This document shows, one piece after another, positions 9,319-18,471 of a stretch of DNA of 64,000 nt. Location of the stretch: positions 62,001 through 126,000 of the forward strand of contig NZ_AQRC01000012.1 of assembly GCF_000737065.1 (NCBI RefSeq). Reading direction: 5' to 3'. Each line of letters begins with the position of its first letter. The stretch's first letter is position 1. This stretch comes from Thioclava atlantica (lineage in GTDB: Bacteria; Pseudomonadota; Alphaproteobacteria; Rhodobacterales; Rhodobacteraceae). Position numbers and translations under genes: made by a program. The notes under the pieces were generated by a model that saw only the letters and a list, made by a program, of their open reading frames with translations, was not told where the DNA came from and did no database searches.

Positions 9319-10347
9319 TTATCCCACCGGCACCCAGATCACGTCCTCGATCTTCGGCGCGCCGGTCGCGAGCATCGCCAGCCGGTCGAAGCCGAGCGCG
9401 ATGCCGGAGGCCTCGGGCATGATCTCGAGGGCGGCGAGGAAATCCTCGTCGATCGGGTAGCGCTCGCCATAGAGGCGCTCCTTGAGATCCATGTCCGCCT
9501 CGAAGCGTCGGCGTTGCTCGGCCGGGTCGGTCAGCTCGCCGAAGCCGTTGGCAAGTTCGACCCCGCAGGCATAGAGCTCGAAGCGTTCGGCCACGCGCGG
9601 ATCGTCGGGGGCGGGCCGGGCCAGCGCGGCCTCGGCCAGCGGGTAGCGGTCGAGAATGGTTGCGCGGCCATGGCCCAGATGCGGCTCGACCCGCGCCACG
9701 AGGATCTTCGAGACCATGTCCGCCCAGCCGTCATCCGCGGCGACCGGAAAACCGACCGCGTCGCATTGCGCGCGCAGGGCCCCCGCATCGGTCTCGGCGC
9801 CCTTGCAGGTCGCGAGCAGGTCGATCCCGGCATGACGCGCGAAGGCCTCGGCGACGCCCAACCGTTCGGGTTCGGCGAAGGGATCGCATTCGGCCGTGCC
9901 GTAGCGCAGCACCGACGACCCCGCCGCCTTCGCCGCAAGCCGCAGGATCGCCGCGCAATCGGCCATCAGCGCAGTGTAATCCTCGCCCGCGCGATACCAT
10001 TCGAGCATGGTGAATTCGGGGCTGTGGCGCGTGCCCGCCTCGCGGTTGCGCCAGACATGGGCGAAGGCGGCGATGCGGGGCTCGCCGGCCGCGAGCAGCT
10101 TCTTCATCGCGAATTCGGGCGAGGTATGCAGATACATCCGCCGCGCCTGCCCGTCATTGCCGATCAGATCGGTCGCGAATGCGTGCAGATGCGCCTCGTT
10201 ACCCGGGCTCACCTGCAGCGCGCAGGGATCCACCTCGACAAAATCCTGTTCGGCCAGCCAGGCGCGGATCGCGGCCTGGATGCGGTTGCGCGCGAGCAGT
10301 GCGGGACGGCGGTCGGCATGGCGTTCGGGGCTCCAGAACGGGGGCAT
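9319..10347 (-). CDS. epmA: EF-P lysine lysyltransferase EpmA (PoxA/GenX)
   Basis: 342 residues from ATG 10347. It is a class II lysyl-tRNA synthetase-like catalytic core without the anticodon-binding domain: motif 2 FAHVWRNREAGTRHSPEFTMLEWYRAGEDY and motif 3 region GIALGFDRLAML near the C-terminus. EpmA attaches beta-lysine to the conserved lysine of elongation factor P. The efp gene lies directly opposite, sharing a roughly 95-base divergent promoter region, which strongly supports the assignment. The partner aminomutase gene epmB is not in the window. Confidence 0.93.
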   Translation of the reverse strand: MPPFWSPERHADRRPALLARNRIQAAIRAWLAEQDFVEVDPCALQVSPGNEAHLHAFATDLIGNDGQARRMYLHTSPEFAMKKLLAAGEPRIAAFAHVWRNREAGTRHSPEFTMLEWYRAGEDYTALMADCAAILRLAAKAAGSSVLRYGTAECDPFAEPERLGVAEAFARHAGIDLLATCKGAETDAGALRAQCDAVGFPVAADDGWADMVSKILVARVEPHLGHGRATILDRYPLAEAALARPAPDDPRVAERFELYACGVELANGFGELTDPAEQRRRFEADMDLKERLYGERYPIDEDFLAALEIMPEASGIALGFDRLAMLATGAPKIEDVIWVPVG

Positions 10348-10443
10348 GGCAAGCCTTTCAGGCTGGAAATCGGGGCGCAAATGGTTTAGGCGACCTGCAG
10401 CCCGGGCGCCAGAGCCCGTTTTCCAATTCCACAAGGGAACGCA

Positions 10444-11013
10444 ATGGTCAAAGTCATCGCCTCTTCGGTCCGCAAGGGCAACGTGCTCGAAATCGACGAG
10501 AAGCTCTATGTCGTGCTCTCGGCGCAGAACATCCATCCCGGCAAGGGCACCCCGGTGACCCAGGTGGACATGCGCCGGATCTCGGACGGGACGAAGGTGT
10601 CGGAGCGCTGGCGGACGACCGAGCAGGTCGAGCGCGCCCATGTCGAGGAAAAGGAATACGACTTCCTCTACGAGGACGGCGAAGGCTACCACTTCATGGA
10701 CCCCGAGAGCTACGAGCAGATCGCGGTGCCCGAGGACGTGATCGGCGATGCGAAAGTGTTCCTGCGCGACGGTATCCGCGTCTATCTCAAGACCTTCCAG
10801 GAAGCCGCGATCGCGATCGAACTGCCGCAGAAGGTGACCGTCGAGGTCGAGGAGACCGAGCCGGTCGTGAAGGGCCAGACCGCGTCCTCCTCCTACAAGC
10901 CGTCGATCTGCACCGGCGGGATCCGCGTAATGGTGCCGCCGCATATCGGCGTGGGCACCCGGATCGTGATCAACACCGAGGACAGCACCTATCAGGAGCG
11001 CGCGAAGGACTGA
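10444..11013 (+). CDS. efp: Elongation factor P
   Basis: 189 residues. Three beta-barrel domains in the usual order: KOW-like N-terminal domain (to about residue 65), OB domain 2 and OB domain 3 ending with the [19 protein letters not shown] signature. The modified lysine is in the HPGKGTP loop (Lys34), matching the substrate form of EpmA. EF-P rescues ribosomes stalled at polyproline. The strong hairpin following the stop acts as terminator. Confidence 0.98.
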   Translation: MVKVIASSVRKGNVLEIDEKLYVVLSAQNIHPGKGTPVTQVDMRRISDGTKVSERWRTTEQVERAHVEEKEYDFLYEDGEGYHFMDPESYEQIAVPEDVIGDAKVFLRDGIRVYLKTFQEAAIAIELPQKVTVEVEETEPVVKGQTASSSYKPSICTGGIRVMVPPHIGVGTRIVINTEDSTYQERAKD

Positions 11014-11038
11014 TCCTTCGGCTCCATCGGGTTACGGG

Positions 11039-11066
11039 GAAGGCGTCCTGCGGGGCGCCTTCTCTC
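11039..11066 (+). terminator. Rho-independent terminator of efp
   Basis: GAAGGCGTCC (11039-11048) pairs with GGGCGCCTTC (11053-11062) around a TGCG tetraloop, with one G-T pair, followed by TCTCATT. It sits 26 bases after the efp stop. Confidence 0.75.
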
Positions 11067-11123
11067 ATTCGGAAGGCCAGAGGCTGCCCGTCCCGCGCCA
11101 AGGAGCGCCACGTCGCCCGCGCG

Positions 11124-12020
11124 TTAGCCTGTGCCCCTCTCTTCGCGCAGCGGCCAGAGCTCCAGCAGCCCCGCCCCCAGCACCAGCAGCCCGCCCGCGA
11201 GTTCCATCGGCGAGAGCGTCTCCCCGGCGAGAAACGCGGCCGATAGAGCGCCGACCAGAACCTCGGTCATCAGCAGGAGCCCCACGCGGGCGGGTTCGAG
11301 CCGCACCGTCGCCCACATCAAGGCGGCGAGCGACAGCCCCCACCAGAGGGCCCCGGTGACCAGCGCGAGCGAGACGGTGCGCGCAAGGTCCCGCACCGCG
11401 TCAGGGGCCGGGAGCGGTTCGAGAAACGGGGCGAGCAGGAGGGTGACGAGCGTTGCGCCGAGCGCGAAGACGAAGGCGGAGGCGGGCGCCCCGAGATCGG
11501 ATTTCGCGCGGATGCCGGTGGTGGCGATCGACCAGAGCACGCCGCCTGCGAGCGTCATCCATTCGCCGAGATCGCGCGGCAGGGGCAGACCGTCTCCCGC
11601 GCCGAGCATCAGCGCGAGGCCGCCAAGCCCGACCATGATCGCCAGGTAGCGCAGGCGCGGCGTCGGCCAGCCCATCACGAAACGCCCGATCAGCGTGGAC
11701 CAGACCGGCGTGAGGAACCACATCAGGATCACCAGCGCGACGCGGCCATAGACGAACCCGATCGAATAGAGGGCGAAGGCGGCGCCCCCGAGCGCGATGG
11801 AGACGAGCGCGACGGGCGCGCCGCGCCCGATCTCGCGGCGGCGGGCGAGGGCGACGGGGGCGAGGACGCCAAGCGCGCAGAGCGTGATCGCGAGCGTGCC
11901 CCAAGCGCCGGGCAGGCCCCGCGCGTCGAGCGCGCGCACCGGCAGCCAGTAGAGCCCCCAGAAGGCGCCCATGGCCAGCGTGATCGCGCTGGCGATGAGG
12001 GTGACGCGCGCCTCGGGCAT
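11124..12020 (-). CDS. DMT-superfamily (EamA) transporter
   Basis: 298 residues from ATG 12020. Ten hydrophobic segments arranged as two EamA repeats of five helices each, with the characteristic GxxxLPVRALD near the first helix and a RIL-like glycine pattern (FWGLYWLPVRAL). Such inner-membrane proteins export or import small metabolites (amino acids, drugs); the substrate cannot be predicted. It starts 4 bases after the stop of the hydrolase gene, so the two are probably co-transcribed. An in-frame start at 12041 would instead overlap that gene. Confidence 0.85.
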   Translation of the reverse strand: MPEARVTLIASAITLAMGAFWGLYWLPVRALDARGLPGAWGTLAITLCALGVLAPVALARRREIGRGAPVALVSIALGGAAFALYSIGFVYGRVALVILMWFLTPVWSTLIGRFVMGWPTPRLRYLAIMVGLGGLALMLGAGDGLPLPRDLGEWMTLAGGVLWSIATTGIRAKSDLGAPASAFVFALGATLVTLLLAPFLEPLPAPDAVRDLARTVSLALVTGALWWGLSLAALMWATVRLEPARVGLLLMTEVLVGALSAAFLAGETLSPMELAGGLLVLGAGLLELWPLREERGTG

Positions 12021-12024
12021 GAGT

Positions 12025-12846
12025 CTAGCCGAGCTTCGCAATCCATGCCGTCAGCGCCTCGAGCGCCTCGGGCTCGTCGAGGAAGGGAATATGGGCGCGG
12101 CCGGGCACCTTGGCATAGATCATGTCGGGACGGCGGCGGCGCATCTCGGCGCAGGTCGCATCGCTCAGCAGGTCGGAATTGGCGCCGTGGATCAGCGCCA
12201 GCGGCAGACCGTCGGCGGCGTCGAAAAGCGGCCAGGCTTCGGGGACGCCCTCCTTGAACGCGGCGAGGAAGGCCTCGCGCAATTCCGGGTCGTAATTGAT
12301 CTTCAGCCCGGTTTCGGTCTCGACGTAATGGTGGCGCACCTCGTCTTGCCAGCGGCGCTCGGGCACGCCCTCGAAGCCCTTCATCGCCTCGGGCAGCTTT
12401 GCGGCCATCTCGGCATGGGTCCGGGCCGCGGGGTTGCGCCCGATATAGTCGAAGATCTTGTGGAGCCCGTCCGTCTCGAGCACCGGGCCGACATCGTTCA
12501 GGCAGAGCCCCGTCATGCGCTCCTTCGCGGTCGCGGCCATGAACATCCCGATCAGCCCGCCGCGCGAGGTCCCGAGGATCGCGGCCTTCTCCAGCCCCAG
12601 ATGATCGAGCAGTTGCAACGCGTCCTTCGCCTCGCGCGGGACGGTGTAGGTGGCCTCGCCCGTCCATTGGCTTTGTCCGCGCCCGCGATAGTCCATCCGG
12701 ATCAGCCGCACATCGTCGAGGAGCGGCACGACATAGTCGAAATCGCGCGTGTTGCGGGTCAGGCCCGACAAGGCGAGGACGGGCACGCCCGTGCCCTCGT
12801 CGAGATAGGCCAGTTTCGCCCCGTCATCGGCGGTGAAGAAGTTCAT
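12025..12846 (-). CDS. Alpha/beta-fold hydrolase
   Basis: 273 residues from ATG 12846, with AGGAG at 6-10 bases upstream. Typical features: oxyanion strand LALSGLTRNTRDF, nucleophile elbow GTSRGGLIGMF with Ser near residue 97, acid residue in the HGANSDLL region and the catalytic His in GRAHIPFLDEP near the C-terminus. The fold covers esterases, haloalkane dehalogenases and C-C hydrolases; substrate unknown. It lies just upstream of the EamA transporter on the same strand and divergent from the Cys-motif membrane protein. Confidence 0.88.
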   Translation of the reverse strand: MNFFTADDGAKLAYLDEGTGVPVLALSGLTRNTRDFDYVVPLLDDVRLIRMDYRGRGQSQWTGEATYTVPREAKDALQLLDHLGLEKAAILGTSRGGLIGMFMAATAKERMTGLCLNDVGPVLETDGLHKIFDYIGRNPAARTHAEMAAKLPEAMKGFEGVPERRWQDEVRHHYVETETGLKINYDPELREAFLAAFKEGVPEAWPLFDAADGLPLALIHGANSDLLSDATCAEMRRRRPDMIYAKVPGRAHIPFLDEPEALEALTAWIAKLG

Positions 12847-12906
12847 GCGCGTCTCCTCTGGATTGCGGCTCTGCCAGCGATCATAGTGCGTTGAAAGGAG
12901 ATCGCC

Positions 12907-13497
12907 ATGTCCGAGACGCTCGAGAAACTGCAAGCGCGGCTCAACCAGCTCGAAGAGGAGATCGAGCAGGAATGGGACCGCCGCCGCGAGGCGATGGCCT
13001 TTCGGCTCGAGCATAACCGGGTGGTCTTCGAGCGCGAGGTCCGCGAGGCCCATCGCCGGGCGCGGGTCGGTTTCTGGACGTTCATGAGCCGGACCCGGCC
13101 GCTCTTCGTTCTCACCACCCCATTCGTCTACGGGCTGCTGGCGCCGTTCGCGCTGCTCGACCTCTGCGTCACGCTCTATCAGGCGGTCTGTTTTCCGGTC
13201 TACAAGATCGCCAAGGTGAAGCGGGCGGATCATATTTCGATCGACCGCCAGCATCTGGCCTATCTCAACGGGTTGCAGAAGCTCAATTGCATCTATTGCG
13301 GCTACTGCAACGGGCTTCTGAGCTATGTCCGCGAGGTCGCGGGGCGGACCGAGCAATATTGGTGCCCGATCAAGCATTCCCGCCGGTTGAAGGCGCAGCA
13401 TCGGCATTACCGCGATTTCGTCGACTATGCCGATGCCGAGGGCTTTATCGCGCAGACCGAAAAGCTTCGGGATGCGCTGCGCCAGATGAAGGACTGA
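12907..13497 (+). CDS. Conserved membrane-associated protein with Cys-rich motif
   Basis: 196 residues. The N-terminal 50 residues are a charged coiled coil (LEKLQARLNQLEEEIEQEWDRR). About residues 62-100 are hydrophobic and could form one or two membrane spans (LFVLTTPFVYGLLAPFALLDLCVTLY). Then comes a cysteine cluster LNCIYCGYCNG plus a later WCPIKHSRR, suggesting a bound metal or redox centre. The function is not known to me. It is divergent from the hydrolase gene, with convergent HAD dehalogenase after it (stop codons abut). Confidence 0.8.
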   Translation: MSETLEKLQARLNQLEEEIEQEWDRRREAMAFRLEHNRVVFEREVREAHRRARVGFWTFMSRTRPLFVLTTPFVYGLLAPFALLDLCVTLYQAVCFPVYKIAKVKRADHISIDRQHLAYLNGLQKLNCIYCGYCNGLLSYVREVAGRTEQYWCPIKHSRRLKAQHRHYRDFVDYADAEGFIAQTEKLRDALRQMKD

Positions 13498-14169
13498 TCA
13501 GATCCAGTCGGGGACGCCGCGCAGATCGCGCAGGGTGGCCGCGGGCTTGTAGGGCAGGCGTTCGAGCGGAGCGCCGCCGCGATTGACCCAGAGCACCCGG
13601 AAGCCCGCCTTCGACGCGCCGGCGGCATCCCATCCGTTCGAGGAGATGAAGGCGGTTTCCTCGGGAGAGACGCCCATCTTCCGGGCGATCATCGAGTAGA
13701 CCTCGGCGGCGGGCTTGTAGCGGCGCAGCTCGTGGATCGAGATCACGTCATCGAGCAGATGGCCGATCTTGGCGGCATGAACCGCGGCGTCGAGCATCTC
13801 GGGCGCGCCGTTCGACAGGATCGCGCGCCCGATGCCGCGATGCTGCAAGGCTTCGAGCATCGCGGGGACCTCGGGGAAGGCGGAGAGCTCGCGATAGAGC
13901 GCCATCAGCCGATCGGCGAGGTTCGGATCGTCGAGCCCCTGCGCCTCCATCGCCCAGTCGAGACCGTCGCGGGTGAGCTGCCAGAAATCGACGTAATCGC
14001 CCATGATCTCGCGCAGCCAGGAATATTCAAGCTGCTTGCGCCGCCAATCGGCCGCCAGGCGCGGCCAGATCTCGGTCAGGCGCGGCTCCTCATGCGCGAG
14101 TTCGCGCGCGGCGGCATCCACGTCGAAAAGCGTACCGTAGGCGTCGAAGACGCAAAGCTGTATGGACAT
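13498..14169 (-). CDS. Haloacid dehalogenase, type II (HAD superfamily)
   Basis: 223 residues from ATG 14169 with GGAGGA seven bases upstream; a TTG two codons earlier is less likely. Motif I is VFDAYGTLFDV with the nucleophile Asp10 region, motif II the Ser in AILSNGAPEML, motif III Lys in RRYKPAAEVY, and motif IV FISSNGWDAAGASKAGF, with the SSN-x-WD pattern specific for L-2-haloacid dehalogenases. It should remove halide from 2-haloacids such as chloroacetate or act on a related phosphate-free substrate. Single gene. Confidence 0.9.
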   Translation of the reverse strand: MSIQLCVFDAYGTLFDVDAAARELAHEEPRLTEIWPRLAADWRRKQLEYSWLREIMGDYVDFWQLTRDGLDWAMEAQGLDDPNLADRLMALYRELSAFPEVPAMLEALQHRGIGRAILSNGAPEMLDAAVHAAKIGHLLDDVISIHELRRYKPAAEVYSMIARKMGVSPEETAFISSNGWDAAGASKAGFRVLWVNRGGAPLERLPYKPAATLRDLRGVPDWI

Positions 14170-14279
14170 TGGCAATTCCTCCCCTGCGTCAATCTACCCG
14201 CTATGCGAACGGGTGCAATGCGATGTGGCGCAAAAGGAGGAAAGCCTGCCCCGCAAACCCGTGCAGGGCAGGGGCAGGA

Positions 14280-15068
14280 TCAGAGGTTTTCGGCCGCGGG
14301 CATGCCCATGACGTGATAGCCGCTATCGACCGAGATGATCTCTCCGCTCGTGCAGGCGCCGTAATCCGAGCACAGATAGACGGCGGTGCCGCCGATCGTC
14401 TCGAGCGTCGCGTTGTGGCGCAGCGGTGCATTCGCCTCGGTATGGCGGAAGGTCTTGCGTGCGCCGCCGATCGCCGCGCCCGCGAGGGTCTTCATCGGGC
14501 CGGGCGAGATCGCGTTCACGCGGATGCCCTCGGGGCCCAGATCGGCCGCGAGGTAACGCACCGCCGATTCCAGCGCGGCCTTGGCGACGCCCATCACGTT
14601 GTAGAACGGCGTCACCCGCTGCGAGCCCATATAGGTCAGCGTGATCATCGAGCCGCCCTCGCTCATCAGCTCCGAGGCGCGCTTGGCCACGTCGATGAAG
14701 CTGTAGCAGGAGATCGTGAGCGAGTTCTTGAAATTGTCGCGGGTGGTATTGATGAACCGGCCCGCGAGCTCGGTCTTGTCGGAATAGGCGATCGCGTGGA
14801 TGACGAAATCGAGCGAACCCCATTCGTCCTTCAGCCTGGCGAAGGCGGCATCCATCGAGGCGTCGTCATTGACGTCGACATCGAGCAGGAGGGACGAGCC
14901 CACGGAGGCCGCGAGCGGCTCCACGCGCTTGCCGAACGCTTCGCCCTGATAGGAGAAGGCGAGCTCTGCGCCTTCGTCCGCCAGTGCCTTCGCGATGCCC
15001 CAGGCGATCGAGCGCTCGTTGGCGACCCCCATCACGAGGCCGCGCTTGCCCTTCATTAGTTCCGCCAT
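14280..15068 (-). CDS. fabI: Enoyl-ACP reductase (NADH), FabI
   Basis: 262 residues, short-chain dehydrogenase fold. The nucleotide loop has the FabI-type GVANERSIAWGIAKAL; the catalytic Tyr and Lys are in the Tyr-x6-Lys motif YNVMGVAKAALE; substrate loop PMKTLAGAAI follows. It reduces trans-2-enoyl-ACP in the last step of each fatty-acid elongation cycle. It follows fabB by 27 bases in the same direction, forming fabA-fabB-fabI. Confidence 0.97.
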   Translation of the reverse strand: MAELMKGKRGLVMGVANERSIAWGIAKALADEGAELAFSYQGEAFGKRVEPLAASVGSSLLLDVDVNDDASMDAAFARLKDEWGSLDFVIHAIAYSDKTELAGRFINTTRDNFKNSLTISCYSFIDVAKRASELMSEGGSMITLTYMGSQRVTPFYNVMGVAKAALESAVRYLAADLGPEGIRVNAISPGPMKTLAGAAIGGARKTFRHTEANAPLRHNATLETIGGTAVYLCSDYGACTSGEIISVDSGYHVMGMPAAENL

Positions 15069-15095
15069 TCCCGTCCCTGCCGCCGTTTGTGGTCG

Positions 15096-16325
15096 TTAGT
15101 CGCGATACTTGCTCATCACGAGCGAGGCATTGGTGCCGCCGAAGCCGAAGCTGTTCGACAGGACCGAGTCGAGCTCGATATCGTCGATGCGCTGCGTCGC
15201 GATCTCTTCCGGTTTGATGGCCGGGTCGAGTTCGGTGACATTGGCCGAGGCCGCGATGAAGTTGTTCTTCATCATCAGGATCGAATAGATCGCCTCATGC
15301 ACGCCGGTCGCGCCGAGCGAATGGCCGGTGAGCGACTTGGTCGAGGAGATCTTCGGCACATTGCCTTCGCCGAAGACGCGGCGCACGGCCTCCACCTCGG
15401 TCACGTCGCCCGCGGGCGTCGAGGTGCCGTGGGCGTTGATGTAGGAGATCTTGCGGCCTTCGGGCAGCGTCGAGGTCGCGAGGCGCATCGAGCGCTCTCC
15501 GCCCTCGCCCGAGGGCGCCACCATGTCGTAGCCGTCCGAGGTCGCGCCGTAGCCGGTCAGCTCGGCATAGATCTTCGCGCCGCGCGCCTTGGCATGCTCG
15601 AGCTCCTCGAGCACCACCACGCCGCCGCCGCCCGCGATCACGAACCCGTCGCGCTTGGCGTCGAAGGCGCGCGAGGCGAGTTCGGGGGTGTCGTTGTATT
15701 TCGAGGACATCGCGCCCATCGCGTCGAACAGGCACGACAGGGTCCAGTCGAGTTCCTCGCCGCCGCCGGCGAAGATCACGTCCTGCTTGCCCATCTGGAT
15801 CAGTTCGGCAGCGTTGCCGATGCAATGCGCAGAGGTCGAGCAGGCCGAGGTGATCGAGTAGTTCACGCCCTTGATCTTGAACGGCGTGGCGAGGCAGGCG
15901 GAGTTGGTCGAGCTCATGCAGCGGGTGACCATGAACGGACCCATCCGCTTGGGCGAACCCTTCTCCATCACGATGCGGTGCGCCTCGAAGAAGTTCGAGG
16001 TCGAGGGGCCGCCCGAACCCATGATCAGGCCGGTGCGCGGGTTCGAGATGTCGCTATCCTCGAGACCGCTATCGGCCAGCGCCTGCTCCATCGCGATGAA
16101 GTTGTAGGCGGCGCCCGCACCCATGAAGCGCAGGTTGCGCTTGTCGATATGGTCCTCGAGCACGATCTGCGGCTGGCCCTTGACCTGGCTGCGGAATCCG
16201 CGTTCGGCATAGTCCTCGGCGAAGACGATGCCGGACTTGCCCGCCTTGAGGCTGGCGGTGACTTCTTCGGCATTATTGCCGATGGGCGAGACGATGCCCA
16301 ACCCGGTGATGACAACGCGGCGCAT
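15096..16325 (-). CDS. fabB: Beta-ketoacyl-ACP synthase I, FabB
   Basis: 409 residues. Thiolase-fold condensing enzyme with the catalytic triad Cys ([11 protein letters not shown]), His ([11 protein letters not shown]) and His ([12 protein letters not shown]), and the C-terminal [12 protein letters not shown] motif. It condenses malonyl-ACP with acyl-ACP and is needed for unsaturated fatty acids together with FabA, its upstream neighbour. The gap to fabA is 29 bases, consistent with an operon. Confidence 0.97.
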   Translation of the reverse strand: MRRVVITGLGIVSPIGNNAEEVTASLKAGKSGIVFAEDYAERGFRSQVKGQPQIVLEDHIDKRNLRFMGAGAAYNFIAMEQALADSGLEDSDISNPRTGLIMGSGGPSTSNFFEAHRIVMEKGSPKRMGPFMVTRCMSSTNSACLATPFKIKGVNYSITSACSTSAHCIGNAAELIQMGKQDVIFAGGGEELDWTLSCLFDAMGAMSSKYNDTPELASRAFDAKRDGFVIAGGGGVVVLEELEHAKARGAKIYAELTGYGATSDGYDMVAPSGEGGERSMRLATSTLPEGRKISYINAHGTSTPAGDVTEVEAVRRVFGEGNVPKISSTKSLTGHSLGATGVHEAIYSILMMKNNFIAASANVTELDPAIKPEEIATQRIDDIELDSVLSNSFGFGGTNASLVMSKYRD

Positions 16326-16354
16326 ATGGGCCTCCTGTCCTTGTCTCGTGGGGG

Positions 16355-16864
16355 TCAGCTCTCGGAGAGCGCGACCTTCATGTCCTTGACCTGGTAGATC
16401 ACTTCGCCATCGGCCTCGACGATCCCGTCGGCGACGCCCATGGTCAGCCGGCGGGTCTGCACGGCCTTGGTGAAATCGACCTTGTAGGTCAGCATCTTGC
16501 GATCGGGGCGCACCATGCCGGTGAGCTTCACCTCGCCGACGCCGAGCGCGTAGCCGCGCCCCTGCCAGCCGCGCCAGCCGAGGTTGAACCCGGTGAGCTG
16601 CCACAGCCCGTCCAGCCCGAGGCAGCCCGGCATGATCGGGTTGCCGGGGAAATGGCATTCGAAGAACCACAGATCGGGGGTGATGTCGAACTCGGCGACC
16701 ACATGCCCCTTGCCGTGCAGACCGCCATCACCCGAGATATCGGTGATGCGATCCATCATCAGCATCGGCGGGGCCGGAAGCTGTGCATTGCCGGGGCCGA
16801 ACAGCTCTCCGCGTGCACATTTCAGAAGATCTTCTTTCCCGAAGCTCGTCGGAAACCCTGCCAT
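16355..16864 (-). CDS. fabA: 3-hydroxydecanoyl-ACP dehydratase/isomerase FabA
   Basis: 169 residues, standard length. The hot-dog fold active site is visible: His in [17 protein letters not shown] with the Asp at its end, and the [12 protein letters not shown]-terminal segment. FabA dehydrates 3-hydroxydecanoyl-ACP and isomerises the product to the cis-3 isomer, starting anaerobic unsaturated fatty-acid synthesis. It is the first gene of fabABI and is divergent from irr across about 147 bases, an arrangement that recurs in Rhodobacterales. Confidence 0.97.
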   Translation of the reverse strand: MAGFPTSFGKEDLLKCARGELFGPGNAQLPAPPMLMMDRITDISGDGGLHGKGHVVAEFDITPDLWFFECHFPGNPIMPGCLGLDGLWQLTGFNLGWRGWQGRGYALGVGEVKLTGMVRPDRKMLTYKVDFTKAVQTRRLTMGVADGIVEADGEVIYQVKDMKVALSES

Positions 16865-17011
16865 CGGCGCTCCTTCCCGGTTTTGGCGTCCTTTTGCATC
16901 CCTCTATCACCGCGCGACGGAGCGGCGCAAGGGTAACGGCGCGGCGCGGGGTGTGCAGTTCCATTGAAACCTGAGTCGAAAAGTCGCATATAGAGAGCGA
17001 GGAGTAATGCC

Positions 17012-17437
17012 ATGGCAATGACGAATCCGACCGAACACCGCCGCGGCCATGACTGGCTGGCGACCGCCGGGCTGCGCCCGACGCGGCAGCGGCTCGCGCT
17101 TGCGACGCTTCTGGTGGGCGACGGGAAGGATCGACACGTGACGGCGGAAAGCCTCTATGCCGCGGCGCTCGACGCGGGCGAAAAGGTCTCGCTCGCGACG
17201 GTGTACAACACGCTCAAGGCCTTTTGCGATGCCGGGCTGATGCACGAGATCACGGTCGATGGCTCGCGCAGCTATTTCGACACCCGGATGGACGATCACC
17301 CGCATTTCTTCTGGGAAGACGAGAATTACCTCACCGATGCGCCCGCCGAGGAGCTCAAGCTCGCCTCGGTGCCCGCGGCCCCCGAGGGGACCGAGATCAC
17401 CCGCGTGGATGTGGTGATCCGGGTGCGCAGAGCGTAA
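17012..17437 (+). CDS. irr: Iron response regulator Irr (Fur family)
   Basis: 141 residues. Fur-type winged helix: LRPTRQRLALATLL, recognition helix KVSLATVYNTLKAFCDAGLM, then a short dimerization domain starting SYFDTRMDDHPHFF. The truncated metal-binding region and the DHPHFFW motif fit Irr better than Fur, Zur or PerR. Irr represses or activates iron and haem genes and responds to haem in alphaproteobacteria. GGAG precedes the start; an alternative ATG lies two codons later. A strong terminator follows. Confidence 0.93.
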   Translation: MAMTNPTEHRRGHDWLATAGLRPTRQRLALATLLVGDGKDRHVTAESLYAAALDAGEKVSLATVYNTLKAFCDAGLMHEITVDGSRSYFDTRMDDHPHFFWEDENYLTDAPAEELKLASVPAAPEGTEITRVDVVIRVRRA

Positions 17438-17460
17438 TCCGGCAGGACCGGACATGAACG

Positions 17461-17483
17461 GCCCGCCACGAGGCGGGCTTTTT
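17461..17483 (+). terminator. Rho-independent terminator of irr
   Basis: GCCCGCC (17461-17467) and GGCGGGC (17472-17478) form a perfect 7-bp stem with an ACGA loop, directly followed by TTTTT. It lies 24 bases after the irr stop and also separates it from the convergent AEC transporter. Confidence 0.9.
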
Positions 17484-17523
17484 GCTGTCATGTGAACGGG
17501 CCGGGTGACGAAGCGACCCGGTG

Positions 17524-18471
17524 TCAGGGCAGGATCGCCAGCCAGGCCCAGATCGTCAGGATCGACAGCGCCGTCGCGATCAGCACCGAGGAGGCCGCGA
17601 CCCGGCGCGCAACACCGTAGATATTGGCGAAGAGATAGGCGTTCACGCCCGGCGCCATCGAGGCGGTCAGTGTCGCCGAACGCAGTGCCGCGGTGTCCAC
17701 CTTGAAGGCGAAATGCGCGAGGCCATAGGCGATCGCGGGGTGCAGGATCAGCGACAGCCCGGTGACCATCGCGATCGCCTTCGCATCGCCCTCGGGACGG
17801 TAGCGGTAGAGCACGCCGCCAAGGCCGAACAGCGCCGCGGGAAGCGCCGCGCGCGCCATCATGTCCATCGAGACCTGGATCGGGTGGGGCAGGGGCATGC
17901 CGGTCAGCGTGGTCACGATCTTGATCGCGAACCCCGCGAGGATGCCGATCACCAGAGGGGTCCGCAGCACGCCCACCAGCGCGTTGAGCCCGACCCGGCC
18001 GAGGCTCGCCCCCGAGCCCGAGGAGCGCACCATCTCCATCGCGAGGATGCCCACGGTGTAGAGGAAGGGCGAATGGACCGAGATGATCGCGAAGTTGTTC
18101 GACAGCGCGTCCGCCCCGTAGGCGCGCTCGGTGATCGGGACGCCCAGCAGGAGCGAGTTCGAGAACAGGCAGGCGAAGCCGATCGCGACGCTTTCCGGCC
18201 CGGTGCGCCCCATCATCCGTGCGCCGGTGATGCCGATCGCGAAGGAGACCAGCGCGCCGGCATAGAAAGCCGTCATCATCGGCCAGTTGTAGCTCTGCCC
18301 CAGATCGAGCCCCGCGATCGAGCGCGCGAGCAGCACCGGCACCGCGAAATTCTGGGCAAAGCGCATCAGCCCGTCGACCGCGGCCTCGGAGAACATCTTC
18401 CGCCAGGCCACGACATAGCCGAAGCCGAGCACGAGAAAGACCGGAAGGATGACGTCGATCAGGGTGCTCAT
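17524..18471 (-). CDS. AEC-family (auxin efflux carrier-like) transporter
   Basis: 315 residues with about ten membrane segments in two halves separated by a short hydrophilic loop (around residues 150-165). The N-terminal pattern ILPVFLVLGFGYVVAWR and the internal FSNSLLLGVPI motif are typical for the family, which exports or takes up organic acids such as malonate or malate. Substrate unknown. Its ATG overlaps the stop of the upstream metallo-hydrolase gene by 4 bases, so it ends the operon holB/tatD/mbl/aec or part of it. Confidence 0.88.
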   Translation of the reverse strand: MSTLIDVILPVFLVLGFGYVVAWRKMFSEAAVDGLMRFAQNFAVPVLLARSIAGLDLGQSYNWPMMTAFYAGALVSFAIGITGARMMGRTGPESVAIGFACLFSNSLLLGVPITERAYGADALSNNFAIISVHSPFLYTVGILAMEMVRSSGSGASLGRVGLNALVGVLRTPLVIGILAGFAIKIVTTLTGMPLPHPIQVSMDMMARAALPAALFGLGGVLYRYRPEGDAKAIAMVTGLSLILHPAIAYGLAHFAFKVDTAALRSATLTASMAPGVNAYLFANIYGVARRVAASSVLIATALSILTIWAWLAILP

